Assembly (NCBI RefSeq): GCF_013177695.1
Contig: NZ_WOEY01000122.1
Span: 1 to 64,000, forward strand
DNA: 64,000 bases
From: Paraburkholderia solitsugae
Lineage (GTDB): Bacteria > Pseudomonadota > Gammaproteobacteria > Burkholderiales > Burkholderiaceae
Direction: 5' to 3'
Of this stretch, positions 16,349 through 25,217 are shown piece after piece. A model generated the notes under the pieces. The model was not told where the DNA came from, searched no databases, and was given only the letters and a program-made list of their open reading frames with translations. Position 1 is the first letter of the stretch. The number at the start of each line of letters is the position of its first letter. The position numbers and the translations under genes are program-made.

Positions 16349-19324
16349 TCATTTGGTTCCCAACACAAAGTCATCGATGCCTCCAGGTGGTGTCATCAGT
16401 CGCGGCGTTTGCCTGCCTTGGGTGAGCACGGGCACACGATCCGAGATCCACGCATCCAGGTTCTTGTAGGTAACCCGACCCGTAGCGCGAGGGTCGGCCT
16501 GCCACTGCGCGCCAAGCCCCTCGATCAGCGCCTCGGTGAACGCCCCATGTTGGAATTCGGGCTCTTCCCAAGAGGACTGGTCACCCTTGCTACTGGCGAA
16601 AACCAGCACCTGGTTCTCAGTGCGCGTCAGCTCTCCTGCCAGCGCATCGCCATTGCTGGCCTTGACCGTCGCATTCAGTGTGGCGCCGGTGGCATTACCT
16701 GCGTGGCAGGTGTCGATGAAGAACACTGCTCGGGTGCCGTCGCCCCTCAGGTTAAAGTCGATCAGCGCGTCCTGGATGGCCTTGTAGGGGACCCCTGTGT
16801 CAGTCAGTCTCTTGAGGTCCACATCCACCGCACCGTAGTAGTAGCGCCGGTCAGTGGCCATCGTGAAGCCGTGGCCGGCCAGGAACACCATACCCACATC
16901 TCCCGCTGCCACCTGCGCCTTGATCCAGTCCAGCCCGGCCAGCACATTGGCACGAGTAGCCTGGGCGTCGGTCAGCACCCTGGTTTCCACTTCACTGTAG
17001 GCCTTGCCCTGCTGAGCTTTGAGCATGGCGGCGAATGCCTCGGCATCGGCGTTCGCATAACTGAGGTGCGGCACGCTTGGATCGCTGTAGGCGGACACGC
17101 CCACGGCGAGCACCCATAGCTTGGGCTTCTGAGCCTTGCCCGTACCCTGCTTTCCGACGGTGAACACCTTGCGGTCTCCTGCCCACTGCAAGACCAGCGT
17201 CTTCGGCAAACTCGTTGAATTTCTGTTGTCGGCGTAGATTTGCACCTCGCTGTCCTTGGGCGGAAGCACCAGAGTCAGCTCCTGCGAGCCATCTGAGTCC
17301 ACGAGTTGGGCCGCACGTGGGCTGGGCATGATTGCGCCGTTGACCAGCACGCGCAGCCGGGTGACCGGCGCATCAGCCGGCGCTCGCACCCGGATACGTA
17401 TCGGCACGGTAGTGTCGGCAAAGCGCTCGGGTGCTGAGACGACCTCCACCACGGGCGGCAAGATCTTTGCGACCGAAATAGTGGGCTCGCGCCGGCCAGC
17501 TGCGGCGTTGGCCTGTGTCACGGCAGTGGCTTCGTCCGAGGTGACGAGAACACGGTCGATGACGTCCGGACGGTTGAACCGGTCGCGGAACTGGCTGGCG
17601 GGGAAAAAGTCAGCAGTCTGATCCTTGCCCCGATTGACATGCCAGCCAATCAGCTCTTCAGCGCCAGGACTGGCGTGGTAATAGCCAGATGGCGTCCACA
17701 TCACCCAGCGCCTTTTATCGGGGTCCGGGTAAAACGCTAGCTGCTCCGCACCATCCGAGGCGCGGTGCCACCGTATCGTACCGTCACCATAAGCCGCTAC
17801 CACCCACCTCCCGTCCTGCGAGACGTTCACCGCAAGTACTCCGCTAAGCGCGGGTTGTTCCCATTGTTCCCTGCCTTTGCGATCATAGGCACGCAAGAAA
17901 AACAACGTTCCTAAAACAAAACCATCACCGCTTGGCAACAGAGCGAGGCTGCTCGCCATTTCGTTGGGCTTTAGCGTGAGCGGTGAGCCGTTGAATGTGG
18001 GGGCCGCATACGAGGTACCGTTCCAGCCCGTCACCTCCAAACCGGGGGCTGTGATCTGAGGCGGGATGAGTCCAGTGGTGTCCACCGGCAAGAAGGAACC
18101 ATTCAGGCTGTCGAATATTGCGGGAGATTTGCCCCCTTGTTCGTAACAAAAACGTACCCGTGTCCCATCAGCAGACAAGGTAAAGCCGCTTTGGATATTG
18201 CGAAAATTCGCCACCGCCGGAGCATGGAAGATTTGGCGCATGCCATTCGCATTGACCACGCCCCAGGACGAATCCCCGCTAGCAAATGCCAGACGCCCAT
18301 CTGGTAGCGCAACGAGATACGTGATGGCTCCATTTGTAACAGGCCAATCTTGCACCGGGCCGGCACCGCTTCGACTCCAGCGTCGGATGTATTGCCGCTC
18401 CTGTCCGTTAAAGGCTTTCTTTGCATCCCCAGCTGCATAGAGGCTCGCACCATCGCTCGACCATGCGATGCCAATCAACCCTGCAAGGGTCCCCATTCTT
18501 ATCCCCACCGTGTTGGGCGCATAACTGAAGGACAGATCGCGGCCGTCCAGCACGTTAACGGCGGTGGTGTCGAGAAAACCCACTGCGATGTGCGAACCAT
18601 CCGGCGAAAAGCGCGCGGCAGCAGGTAGCTTGCCGCCAGGGGCGGAACGTTTGGCAATTAATGTCAGGCGTACCCCATCGAAGTGATACAAGCGCAGCAG
18701 GCCGTCAAAGCAGGTCGTCACCAGCTGTCCGTCCGCACTGAAATGGACTGAATAACTTGGACCGCGGTAATCATCATCTTCTGCGATCAGCCGCCCATCG
18801 GCGACGGAAAACACGCGCAGCCCCCCTTTGGCAAGTGTTCCCGCCAGAGTGCGCCCATCCGGAGAAAAGGCGAGGTGGATGATGTTTCTAGGTAACCCAG
18901 TCAGACGGCGTAGCAGCCGACCACTGGCTCGGTCGAAAAGGTAAATGGACATACCGTCGCTAGCTACCTGGTCTAATCCGCGGTTGAATTGCGTAATTCC
19001 ACCCAGAGCCACCGTCTGGCCATCTGGCGAGAGTGCTACCGCATCGAGTTGGCCCTCGTTACCCATACCGATCGGGATGCGCAAAGTTGCCACCAGGTGT
19101 CCGTCGTGCGCATCCCACACTCGTGACGTTTTGTCTTGTGATGCAGTGACCAACCAACGCCCGGCGCTGTCCGTGGCGATGTCTCGAATCACCCCCGTAT
19201 GCTCACCGGGGTTGATGCGCAATATCGGTTCGGCAGGTGGTTCGCCCGCATAGACTGCAAATGATGAAGCGAGTGCAACACTCGCGATGACTCGCAGAAA
19301 TTTTAAACGTGAAAGAGAGCACAT
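16349..19324 (-). CDS. Exported WD40-repeat caspase-family peptidase
   Basis: A 991-residue protein with a Sec signal peptide (hydrophobic core to about residue 25, cleavage after AVYA). It is followed by a beta-propeller in which LSPDGQTVALGG, FSPDGRTLAG, FSADGQLVTT and FSPDGSHIAVG mark WD40-like blades, then an Ig-like strand-rich linker (about 630-720). The C-terminal caspase domain has VLAVGVSAYSDPSVPHLSYA, the catalytic His at about 818 in LAGHGFT and the catalytic Cys at about 873 in IDTCHAG. Both dyad residues are intact, so it should be an active cysteine endopeptidase, unusually in the periplasm. Start is ATG with GGTGAG upstream. It follows an exported protein gene and a CHASE2 gene in the same direction. 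Confidence 0.85.
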   Translation of the reverse strand: MCSLSRLKFLRVIASVALASSFAVYAGEPPAEPILRINPGEHTGVIRDIATDSAGRWLVTASQDKTSRVWDAHDGHLVATLRIPIGMGNEGQLDAVALSPDGQTVALGGITQFNRGLDQVASDGMSIYLFDRASGRLLRRLTGLPRNIIHLAFSPDGRTLAGTLAKGGLRVFSVADGRLIAEDDDYRGPSYSVHFSADGQLVTTCFDGLLRLYHFDGVRLTLIAKRSAPGGKLPAAARFSPDGSHIAVGFLDTTAVNVLDGRDLSFSYAPNTVGIRMGTLAGLIGIAWSSDGASLYAAGDAKKAFNGQERQYIRRWSRSGAGPVQDWPVTNGAITYLVALPDGRLAFASGDSSWGVVNANGMRQIFHAPAVANFRNIQSGFTLSADGTRVRFCYEQGGKSPAIFDSLNGSFLPVDTTGLIPPQITAPGLEVTGWNGTSYAAPTFNGSPLTLKPNEMASSLALLPSGDGFVLGTLFFLRAYDRKGREQWEQPALSGVLAVNVSQDGRWVVAAYGDGTIRWHRASDGAEQLAFYPDPDKRRWVMWTPSGYYHASPGAEELIGWHVNRGKDQTADFFPASQFRDRFNRPDVIDRVLVTSDEATAVTQANAAAGRREPTISVAKILPPVVEVVSAPERFADTTVPIRIRVRAPADAPVTRLRVLVNGAIMPSPRAAQLVDSDGSQELTLVLPPKDSEVQIYADNRNSTSLPKTLVLQWAGDRKVFTVGKQGTGKAQKPKLWVLAVGVSAYSDPSVPHLSYANADAEAFAAMLKAQQGKAYSEVETRVLTDAQATRANVLAGLDWIKAQVAAGDVGMVFLAGHGFTMATDRRYYYGAVDVDLKRLTDTGVPYKAIQDALIDFNLRGDGTRAVFFIDTCHAGNATGATLNATVKASNGDALAGELTRTENQVLVFASSKGDQSSWEEPEFQHGAFTEALIEGLGAQWQADPRATGRVTYKNLDAWISDRVPVLTQGRQTPRLMTPPGGIDDFVLGTK

Positions 19325-19437
19325 GACTCACCCAATATTTTTCGCAGACGTTGTTGAATTGCGGATATTGCAATTTTTGTCGGCCTCCTGAAATTGGATG
19401 AATCAATATATTCACCAGAACGCGGCCCTGCAGCCTA

Positions 19438-20343
19438 CTACTGCCCACCTCCATATCGCTTAAGCCAATCAGTCGAAGCAGGCGTTGCGGGTTCGATCGC
19501 TGCGGCGCGCTGCATAGCTTCGAATGCCCATCGGCCGTCCCCTTGTCCCTCCAGGTAATACACGTATAGCAACTCCGTCTCGGCTTGATTCAGTTTGGCT
19601 GCTTTTAACGTAGGGGGTGGAGGCGGCAACTCCGACACGTCGACCACGAACAGGTTGTCCTCACGCAGTTCAGGTGGCGATCCATCAGTGGGAGTGTTGA
19701 ACACTGAGAGGCTGTACTGGCCGGGTTGAAGATTCAACTCAGGCGTTCGAGCGTTGTTAGCCTGGATATTGTCCACTTTGGCAATGGTCTCTCCGTTAAT
19801 GGCGCTTCTCAGCACCAGCCGGAACGGAGACGTACCGCCAGTCCACGCAATGTAAAATGACCTTTTCCCAGATGCCACGAGGTTTGAGCGCTCGCTACTG
19901 AGTATAGGCAAGCCGAACTTATCGCCACGAGAAAGGGTTGCCACGGAATATGTCGCCCGATCACCGCCGGAAATATCTTTCCACAGCTGAATTGCCACGT
20001 CCGTGAGTCCGACCTTTTCGCACGAAATCTCTGCCGAAGGGTGGGTTGCGTCAAGCTGGATATTCTTTCCGCCCTGCACTGTGGTGATCAATACCCTCTT
20101 CACTTTGGTATTGGCCGCAAGGAAAGTTATTTTGTCGCAAGGTTGTAGTGGAGAATTCGGGTTGATAGTCTTTTCACCTCGTTGGACTTTGATAGCCTCA
20201 AACGGTGGAGTCGATGTAGCAGGGTCGGGCTGGACGAACGCCGCGAAGGGTGCTGCACTACTACCTTCCGATACAAGCAACATGATCGCCGATACGAGAA
20301 GATTGAGCTGGCGGCCTCTGCTTGAAATGTCAACGTGCTTCAA
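19438..20343 (-). CDS. Exported protein of unknown function in the caspase/CHASE2 locus
   Basis: The predicted product has 301 residues. I start it at a TTG (20343) because GGAGG lies four bases before it; a GTG at 20358 is the alternative. The N-terminus KHVDISSRGRQLNLLVSAIM with following LLVSEGSSAAPFA is a signal peptide, so the protein is periplasmic. The middle is beta-rich and contains a cysteine pair (QPCDK and ISCEK). A proline run PPPPP precedes a helical, TPR-like tail (ETELLYVYYLEGQGDGRWAF). I do not recognise the family. It sits 47 bases after the CHASE2 stop and about 110 bases before the caspase start; it could be an adaptor or a substrate. Confidence 0.7.
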   Translation of the reverse strand: MKHVDISSRGRQLNLLVSAIMLLVSEGSSAAPFAAFVQPDPATSTPPFEAIKVQRGEKTINPNSPLQPCDKITFLAANTKVKRVLITTVQGGKNIQLDATHPSAEISCEKVGLTDVAIQLWKDISGGDRATYSVATLSRGDKFGLPILSSERSNLVASGKRSFYIAWTGGTSPFRLVLRSAINGETIAKVDNIQANNARTPELNLQPGQYSLSVFNTPTDGSPPELREDNLFVVDVSELPPPPPTLKAAKLNQAETELLYVYYLEGQGDGRWAFEAMQRAAAIEPATPASTDWLKRYGGGQ

Positions 20344-20390
20344 AATGCCTCCCAACACAAAAATAGGCCGCTGCTCACAATCCGCAAAAA

Positions 20391-22082
20391 TCAGTTATGC
20401 TTATCATGCGATTTGGTCAGGCGGTTGAGCTCCCGCCGTTCCTTAATAGACTCTATCCATCGCTCAATCTGGATACCGATGATCGGTGCCGAAAAGTCGA
20501 GCCAGACGCCGTGTGAAAAGAACAGGAAACTGACGCCTCCGGACACAACAATCACGACTAAAGTCGCAACTGTCGTAGCGATAAGTGGGTTGACCGTTGC
20601 TGATATAAAGCTCACCACGAAAATTGTCAAGATTACAAATAAGAGGACGTACGTGTTGGGCTCCCTCATGAGCTGGTTCTCGGCCATCGAATCAATCGCG
20701 TTGGCCAGCACCAGTGCGCCCGGCATGCGCCCGAGCGGCGTATAGTATTTGTCGCCCGCTTCCTCGAATGTTTGCCCGATGACAACCACTCGACCTTGAA
20801 CCTGATCCCGCCACTGCTGCATGAACTCGGCGGAGAAATTCAGGAGTGGCAGCGCCGGCAGAATATCCATCTTGTCAGGCGGGTAGCGAAACACAATTCG
20901 GTTCCCTACCTCCCCCGCGTCCGGCAATTCGCCTATTGGGGCGCCCGCTGCACTGAACGCCTCACGTATCTTTTCCCAGTACCGCTTTTTCAGCCCAATA
21001 GAACTGTCGCCATGCCCGGCTTGTCCGCAGGCTCCGCTGGCTTCCGACTGACCGTCTAGAGTCTGCTTTAATTCGCAGGAACGTTGCGCAAGGTCTGATG
21101 CAGTCAATTGGCTGGCACCAAGCGCCGGAAACGGCGCGCAAGGAAGCCCGCTAGCGAGCTCGACGACATCGCTCCGAATGTTCAACTCGTTCGCGCGTGT
21201 AAGCAGTTGCACCGAGGGCACTATTCGCAATGTCCCTTGAACCGTTGAACTCGACCCTCGTTCGCAAACGACTCTGAACAAATCCCATTCGCGCAAAACT
21301 TGATCAGAGTTAACCTCGAAGTAAGGAGCCGCAGCGACGATCCGGCCGCCAGAGCTGGCAATGAGACGATCTATCGATTTTGATTGCCTTAACTCCGGAA
21401 GAAAGGCGTCTGCATCTTGAGGCAATGGCCGACGTTCTGAGCGAACAACAATCAATTTTCGATCGTGGCAATTCGGCTCGAAATAAGGTTTCGTCACTAA
21501 CTCGCTTAGGCTACTCGCAAAGCGGCCATCTTCATAGCGGTCCAGATCAGAAGGATCACCACGACCGGAAGAGGTCGTCTCGATGGAGCCCCTGTCCTCC
21601 ACCGCAATGTCGACGACCACCTGCCGCGCACCGAGCTGAAACGCGTGGTCCACAAGTGTGCCCAGTTCCGTTTGCGGCGCGCGATTGGGTTCGCCGCCAC
21701 CCCAAGCTGGGTTTCGCCACGTTTCGTCATCAATTCTCACCAGCATCGGACGATTTTCGAGAGGCTCGAATTCGGGACAAGCGCCGAGTATCGAGCAGTG
21801 GCGAACGTTCAAGCGGTTCACAACATCCAGCCCCCAGTTTTGGGCTGCAACTATGGGACCAAACTGATATGTGTGTCCGGCAACGTGAATCACCGCCTCG
21901 ATTGCGCACCCTAAAGCGAAGCCGATGAACCAGCGTCTCACCCACCTGGGACGTGCGCGCCCTCTTCTCCTGATGTGTTTCCAGCGCGGTCGTGAGACAG
22001 AACGGGCAGCAGTCAATCGTGCCTTGATGTCGCGGCGCTCCGCCTTCCGGACGACGTGCTGTTCATTTGTGGGGTCTGTCAT
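20391..22082 (-). CDS. CHASE2-domain membrane sensor without output domain
   Basis: A 563-residue protein with one N-terminal membrane helix (about 48-70, WFIGFALGCAIEAVIHVAG), a large periplasmic CHASE2 sensor domain (RPMLVRIDDETW, LGARQVVVDIAVED, VQGRVVVIGQTFEEAGDKYY, PGALVLANAIDSM) and three C-terminal membrane helices. CHASE2 usually precedes a cyclase, kinase or other cytoplasmic output domain; here only about 30 polar residues (IERWIESIKERRELNRLTKS) follow the last helix, so signalling must pass to a partner. The ATG overlaps the stop of a caspase remnant as ATGA, so in the ancestor it was coupled to a caspase gene. The intact caspase now lies downstream. Confidence 0.82.
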   Translation of the reverse strand: MTDPTNEQHVVRKAERRDIKARLTAARSVSRPRWKHIRRRGRARPRWVRRWFIGFALGCAIEAVIHVAGHTYQFGPIVAAQNWGLDVVNRLNVRHCSILGACPEFEPLENRPMLVRIDDETWRNPAWGGGEPNRAPQTELGTLVDHAFQLGARQVVVDIAVEDRGSIETTSSGRGDPSDLDRYEDGRFASSLSELVTKPYFEPNCHDRKLIVVRSERRPLPQDADAFLPELRQSKSIDRLIASSGGRIVAAAPYFEVNSDQVLREWDLFRVVCERGSSSTVQGTLRIVPSVQLLTRANELNIRSDVVELASGLPCAPFPALGASQLTASDLAQRSCELKQTLDGQSEASGACGQAGHGDSSIGLKKRYWEKIREAFSAAGAPIGELPDAGEVGNRIVFRYPPDKMDILPALPLLNFSAEFMQQWRDQVQGRVVVIGQTFEEAGDKYYTPLGRMPGALVLANAIDSMAENQLMREPNTYVLLFVILTIFVVSFISATVNPLIATTVATLVVIVVSGGVSFLFFSHGVWLDFSAPIIGIQIERWIESIKERRELNRLTKSHDKHN

Positions 22083-22350
22083 CTGGTTCCCAGCGCAAAG
22101 TCATCGAGGACCTGAGGGTGGTATCTCGTCAGTCGCGAAGTTTGCCTGTCGTGCGTGGTCACGGGCACGCGATTCGAAATCCATGCGTCCAAGTCCTTTG
22201 TAGGTGACCCAGCGGGTAGCTTCGCGGGCCGCCTGTCGCTGGTCGCCGAGTCCCTTCGATCAACCCCTCGGTGAACGCCCCACGTCGGACCTCGGGTTCC
22301 TCCCAGAAGGAATCGTCGCTCTCGCTACTGACGAGGAGGGTCTGCATCCG
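22079..22350 (-). pseudogene. 3' remnant of a second caspase gene
   Basis: Read leftward, this matches the last roughly 85 residues of the intact caspase at 16349-19324 after two frameshifts. FWEEPEVRRGAFTEGLIEG corresponds to SWEEPEFQHGAFTEALIEG; then, in another frame, WVTYKGL; then DAWISNRVPVTTHDRQTSRL and DDFALGTR with stop, matching DDFVLGTK. The stop overlaps the CHASE2 ATG as ATGA. The 5' part, including the catalytic residues, is gone. It shows that a caspase gene once directly preceded CHASE2. Confidence 0.82.
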
Positions 22351-23328
22351 AACGCATTGCGCGCAGACCGTGCATGCACGTTCGATGCCATGCCACGCGG
22401 GTAGCACCTGCACGATCAGTGCCGAGGGCTAATTCGCAAAAAATGATTCAGGAACGAAACGTTAGGCGCAACTTTTGTCAGCATCCCGAGTTTCCGGGCA
22501 ATCACCCTGCACCACGATAGCAATCCAATCGACTTAATTGACGGAATCTGCCCGCGATTGTCAGATTCCACTGGCGTTTGTCGGAAGGGTACCGGCACCG
22601 GGGGCGATCGAAGGGGGCGCCGCCGAACGCATCGATCGCGGCGGCGTGCATCGTCTCGGGAGGCTCGCGCACGAGTTCGAGCGTCGCTGCTCTCCTAGTC
22701 TTCACCAAAATGCGCGAGGGAAGCTCCTTCAGAATTCGAATTTCACAGGATCGCCGCTTCCGGGGCGATTTCAAGTCGTTCGCCAGACACCGGTCTTGGG
22801 CGGGTACTGTCCGATGCCGAACCCGCTCGTCAGCGGACGTTCACCGACATCATCTTGCCGCGACGAATGGCAGTTATGGCCGATGACCAACCGCTGGCCG
22901 GGCGGCCCGCACCGCCTCTTCATCAGCCATTGCCTACGGATAGTGGCACCCCTTCGACTCGGACAAACGATCGCCTTGTAGCGTTTGTCCATCGTCGATG
23001 TGGATCGAACGGCTGGTCCACGTCGCTAACCGCTACGACACCATGATGAATGTCGAGGATTTGGGCCTGTTACAAGCTTCGCACTCGGTCGAACTGCGGT
23101 TTTCCAAAGCTGTCCATTAAGGTCATCAGTCTCACACCGGAAATCACCGAAACGCCGCGGCTTCCGAAGGAGGTAACGAACACCCTCGGCGACGCCGGCC
23201 ATTAACAGTCCTTGGCGCAATGCAACTGGCATAACATTGCCGCTCCAGCCCGAATTTAACAACAACGACGAATCCCATGTGTTAGCGTTCCAACGCGAGC
23301 GCCGACTAAATCTTCAAGGGAGATGCAA
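22351..23328. other. Gene-poor scarred segment between caspase remnant and effector gene
   Basis: Nearly 1 kb with no gene I can support. Several short open frames on both strands lack ribosome sites and family resemblance. Just before 23329 lies AAGGGAG (23316-23322), which sets the start of the next gene. The segment is probably debris of deleted neighbours. Confidence 0.4.
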
Positions 23329-23703
23329 ATGCCGTTCGATAAATCTTCCGCAGCGACCTATGCGGATAACCATGCGGAATCACACAGCACTGGCAACTGT
23401 GCAAGGCACGTGCGCAAGGCGATCGAATCGGGAGGAATTTCCTTGCACCATGCACACTACGCCAAAGACTACGGCCCACTTCTTGAGGCCGTCGGCTTTC
23501 GTCAAGCGATTGGCGATCCGCAGACAGGCGATGTGATTGTGATACAGCCAGCCCCGGGAAATCCTGCAGGGCACATGGCGATCTTTGACGGCTCCATATG
23601 GGTATCTGATTTCAAGCAAACGCACCCTGGCCCGCAAGGCTTCTATCCGGGGGCGGCTTATCGACAATCACAGCCGGCATACAAAATTTATCGACACAAC
23701 TGA
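23329..23703 (+). CDS. CHAP/NlpC-like cysteine amidase, putative T6SS peptidoglycan effector
   Basis: A 124-residue protein without a signal peptide. Cys24 lies in STGNCARHVRKAIE at the start of a helix, His82 in AGHMAIFDG on a strand and Asp94 in WVSDFKQ. This order and spacing match papain-like CHAP/NlpC amidases that cleave peptidoglycan peptides, and the small size with no export signal matches T6SS Tae-type effectors. The start at 23329 is set by AAGGGAG six bases upstream; an ATG at 23323 touches that site. The following gene encodes an exported DUF3828-like protein, nine bases away, as expected for periplasmic immunity. Assignment to a numbered Tae family is not possible here. Confidence 0.7.
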   Translation: MPFDKSSAATYADNHAESHSTGNCARHVRKAIESGGISLHHAHYAKDYGPLLEAVGFRQAIGDPQTGDVIVIQPAPGNPAGHMAIFDGSIWVSDFKQTHPGPQGFYPGAAYRQSQPAYKIYRHN

Positions 23704-23711
23704 GACGAAAG

Positions 23712-24164
23712 ATGAAGAAGCTATTGACCCTCGCCGTGTCGGTATTGCTGCTGGTTGGCGGGTTGCTTTTCCAGCAAGGGGCGTTCGCGGAAAGCGCGAC
23801 TCCTGACGCAAGCACGAAAGCGTTTTACACCTGGTATATCAAGTTGGAATCTAAAGATACATATCCGTTGTTGGACAAAGGCATTTATGTCTACGTGACC
23901 AAAGCGACGGTCGACAGACTTCGAAGCGCTTACCGCCATAACAGGCTACCTGGCGACAGCGACTACTTCACGAAGGTGCAGGACTACGACGAACAGGACT
24001 GGTCTAACAACATCGCAACACATCAGGCGATCATGCTCGGCGATGTCGCTGTTGTTCCTGTTACGTTCGGCTCGAAAGACAAGATCAGCGTGTTGGTGTT
24101 TCTGCGCAAGCAAGGCGACGGCTGGAAGATCACCAAAGTCGATGACACACTCGATTATCAATAG
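23712..24164 (+). CDS. Exported DUF3828-like protein, predicted immunity partner
   Basis: A 150-residue protein with a clear signal peptide (KKLLTLAVSVLLLVGGLLFQ, cleavage after AFA). The mature part, KAFYTWYIKLESKDTYPLL at the start and VLVFLRKQGDGWKITKVDD at the end, has the two-strand end of DUF3828/NTF2-like folds. It begins nine bases after the amidase gene. A periplasmic protein encoded directly behind a peptidoglycan amidase is the typical arrangement that protects the producer from sister-cell attack. The role is an inference from position and export; the fold call is moderate. Confidence 0.65.
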   Translation: MKKLLTLAVSVLLLVGGLLFQQGAFAESATPDASTKAFYTWYIKLESKDTYPLLDKGIYVYVTKATVDRLRSAYRHNRLPGDSDYFTKVQDYDEQDWSNNIATHQAIMLGDVAVVPVTFGSKDKISVLVFLRKQGDGWKITKVDDTLDYQ

Positions 24165-24205
24165 ACCGTCTAACGCCAGCGGTTACGTCGACCTGCAGGT
24201 CGATT

Positions 24206-24242
24206 CATGCCTTGTCCAATCGGCCAAACCCGACCATTTAGC
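24206..24242. repeat. 37-base dispersed repeat, copy A
   Basis: Matches 26854-26890 in the same orientation with three mismatches (CATGCCTTGTC...CCATTTAGC). Copy B sits directly before the promoter of the C4/Ash-like element, so copy A is likely a remnant of the same leader. Confidence 0.7.
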
Positions 24243-24431
24243 TCGCCGAGTCGATTGCTCCGCCCTCACCCTGCTTTATAAGCACCAAGCTGTGAGCTGG
24301 TTCTTTTCGCAGGTGCTGGTGGCGGAATACTCGGAGGCACACTGCTTCACATCTGCATCATCTCCAAGTGCTGTTGCGAAGGTGACCGCGCAGCTCTGAC
24401 GACCACTAGTGGCCACCACACCGCAGCAATG

Positions 24432-24460
24432 AAAAGGGTGCGAGCAACCACGCCTTTTTT
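24432..24460. terminator. Weak bidirectional terminator-like hairpin
   Basis: AAAAGG at one end pairs with CCTTTT at the other around a partly paired centre, and the plus strand ends in six T. It lies between the convergent genes ending at 24164 and 24495. The stem is imperfect. Confidence 0.4.
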
Positions 24461-24494
24461 CTGCACGATGACGACCAACGAGAATTGCAACGAA

Positions 24495-25136
24495 TCAGTT
24501 ATCGGGAATATTGTCAGGGGCGCAAAGGTTCATCGACTTCATAGGCATTGATCCGCGAAGATTCTCTTTGGGGATAAGGGTGAACGCTGACCAGTCAGCT
24601 TCATTGACGTAGACCACGCCAGCTTTGCACAGCAGATGCGCTTGCCTCGGCTTCGTATCGCACCACGCACCATCTAGCGCGCATCGTTCCCATTGAGGTA
24701 TGACGGCGAGCGGTTTCACCGCCCCGTTCTCCGCCTTCGTGTACGACTGCACGTCGCGCGTCGCTATGGACATGCGCATGAAATCGAAGTTTGCGCTTAC
24801 TGGACGTGCGGCTTCGGCATCCGCGTAATGTCTGTGAAGGTCGATTACATAAAAGCAGATCGCCCCAAACAGTACGGTCGTCGTCAAGGAGACAGCGACC
24901 AAGGACACTCTTCTGAAGCTCAATCGAGCACCGCGCGTGAACAAGTACCCAAACACCATGAACCCTGTGAAACACGTGACGGTTATGAGGAACCATATCG
25001 CGAATGACCGATTTTCGCAGTCGTATCCACACACCGGCGCGAAGGTAAGCACCACGCAAGCGGCAATCGTTCCAGCGAATGTCCCCGTCGCAGCGAACAC
25101 CAAGAGCGCGGCTAGTCTCTTCACTTGATTTCCCAA
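24495..25136 (-). CDS. Three-helix membrane protein in the immunity position of Tae4
   Basis: A 213-residue protein with three membrane helices (about 8-30, 44-67 and 77-100). Positive charges (KR at the start, TRGARLSFRR between helices 2 and 3) place the N-terminus inside, so the C-terminal roughly 110 residues face the periplasm. That domain has four cysteines (ERC, AWC, LLC, NLC) that could form two disulfides. It follows the Tae4 gene by 81 bases on the same strand, the place usually held by a small soluble Tai4 protein. No family is recognised; immunity is inferred from position and topology. Confidence 0.6.
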   Translation of the reverse strand: MGNQVKRLAALLVFAATGTFAGTIAACVVLTFAPVCGYDCENRSFAIWFLITVTCFTGFMVFGYLFTRGARLSFRRVSLVAVSLTTTVLFGAICFYVIDLHRHYADAEAARPVSANFDFMRMSIATRDVQSYTKAENGAVKPLAVIPQWERCALDGAWCDTKPRQAHLLCKAGVVYVNEADWSAFTLIPKENLRGSMPMKSMNLCAPDNIPDN

Positions 25137-25217
25137 AACAGTATTTGCTTCGATTGGCGCAAATCAGAAAATCCGAACGGAGTGCCCGAAGCAAAAGAAT
25201 TGAAGCCGAATCGTCTG

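Larger units (their letters stand above)
24165..24494. other. Convergent intergenic region with a repeat copy and a weak terminator
   Basis: No gene is visible in these 330 bases. They hold a 37-base repeat copy (24206-24242, separate entry) followed by TTTATAAG, and a hairpin with flanking A- and T-runs (24432-24460, AAAAGG...CCTTTTTT) that could end transcription from both sides. Confidence 0.5.

Noticed and set aside
22538..22981. Possible plus-strand gene between caspase remnant and amidase
   Set aside because: No ribosome site, no family resemblance and skewed composition; VgrG, Hcp or transposase motifs were looked for and not found.
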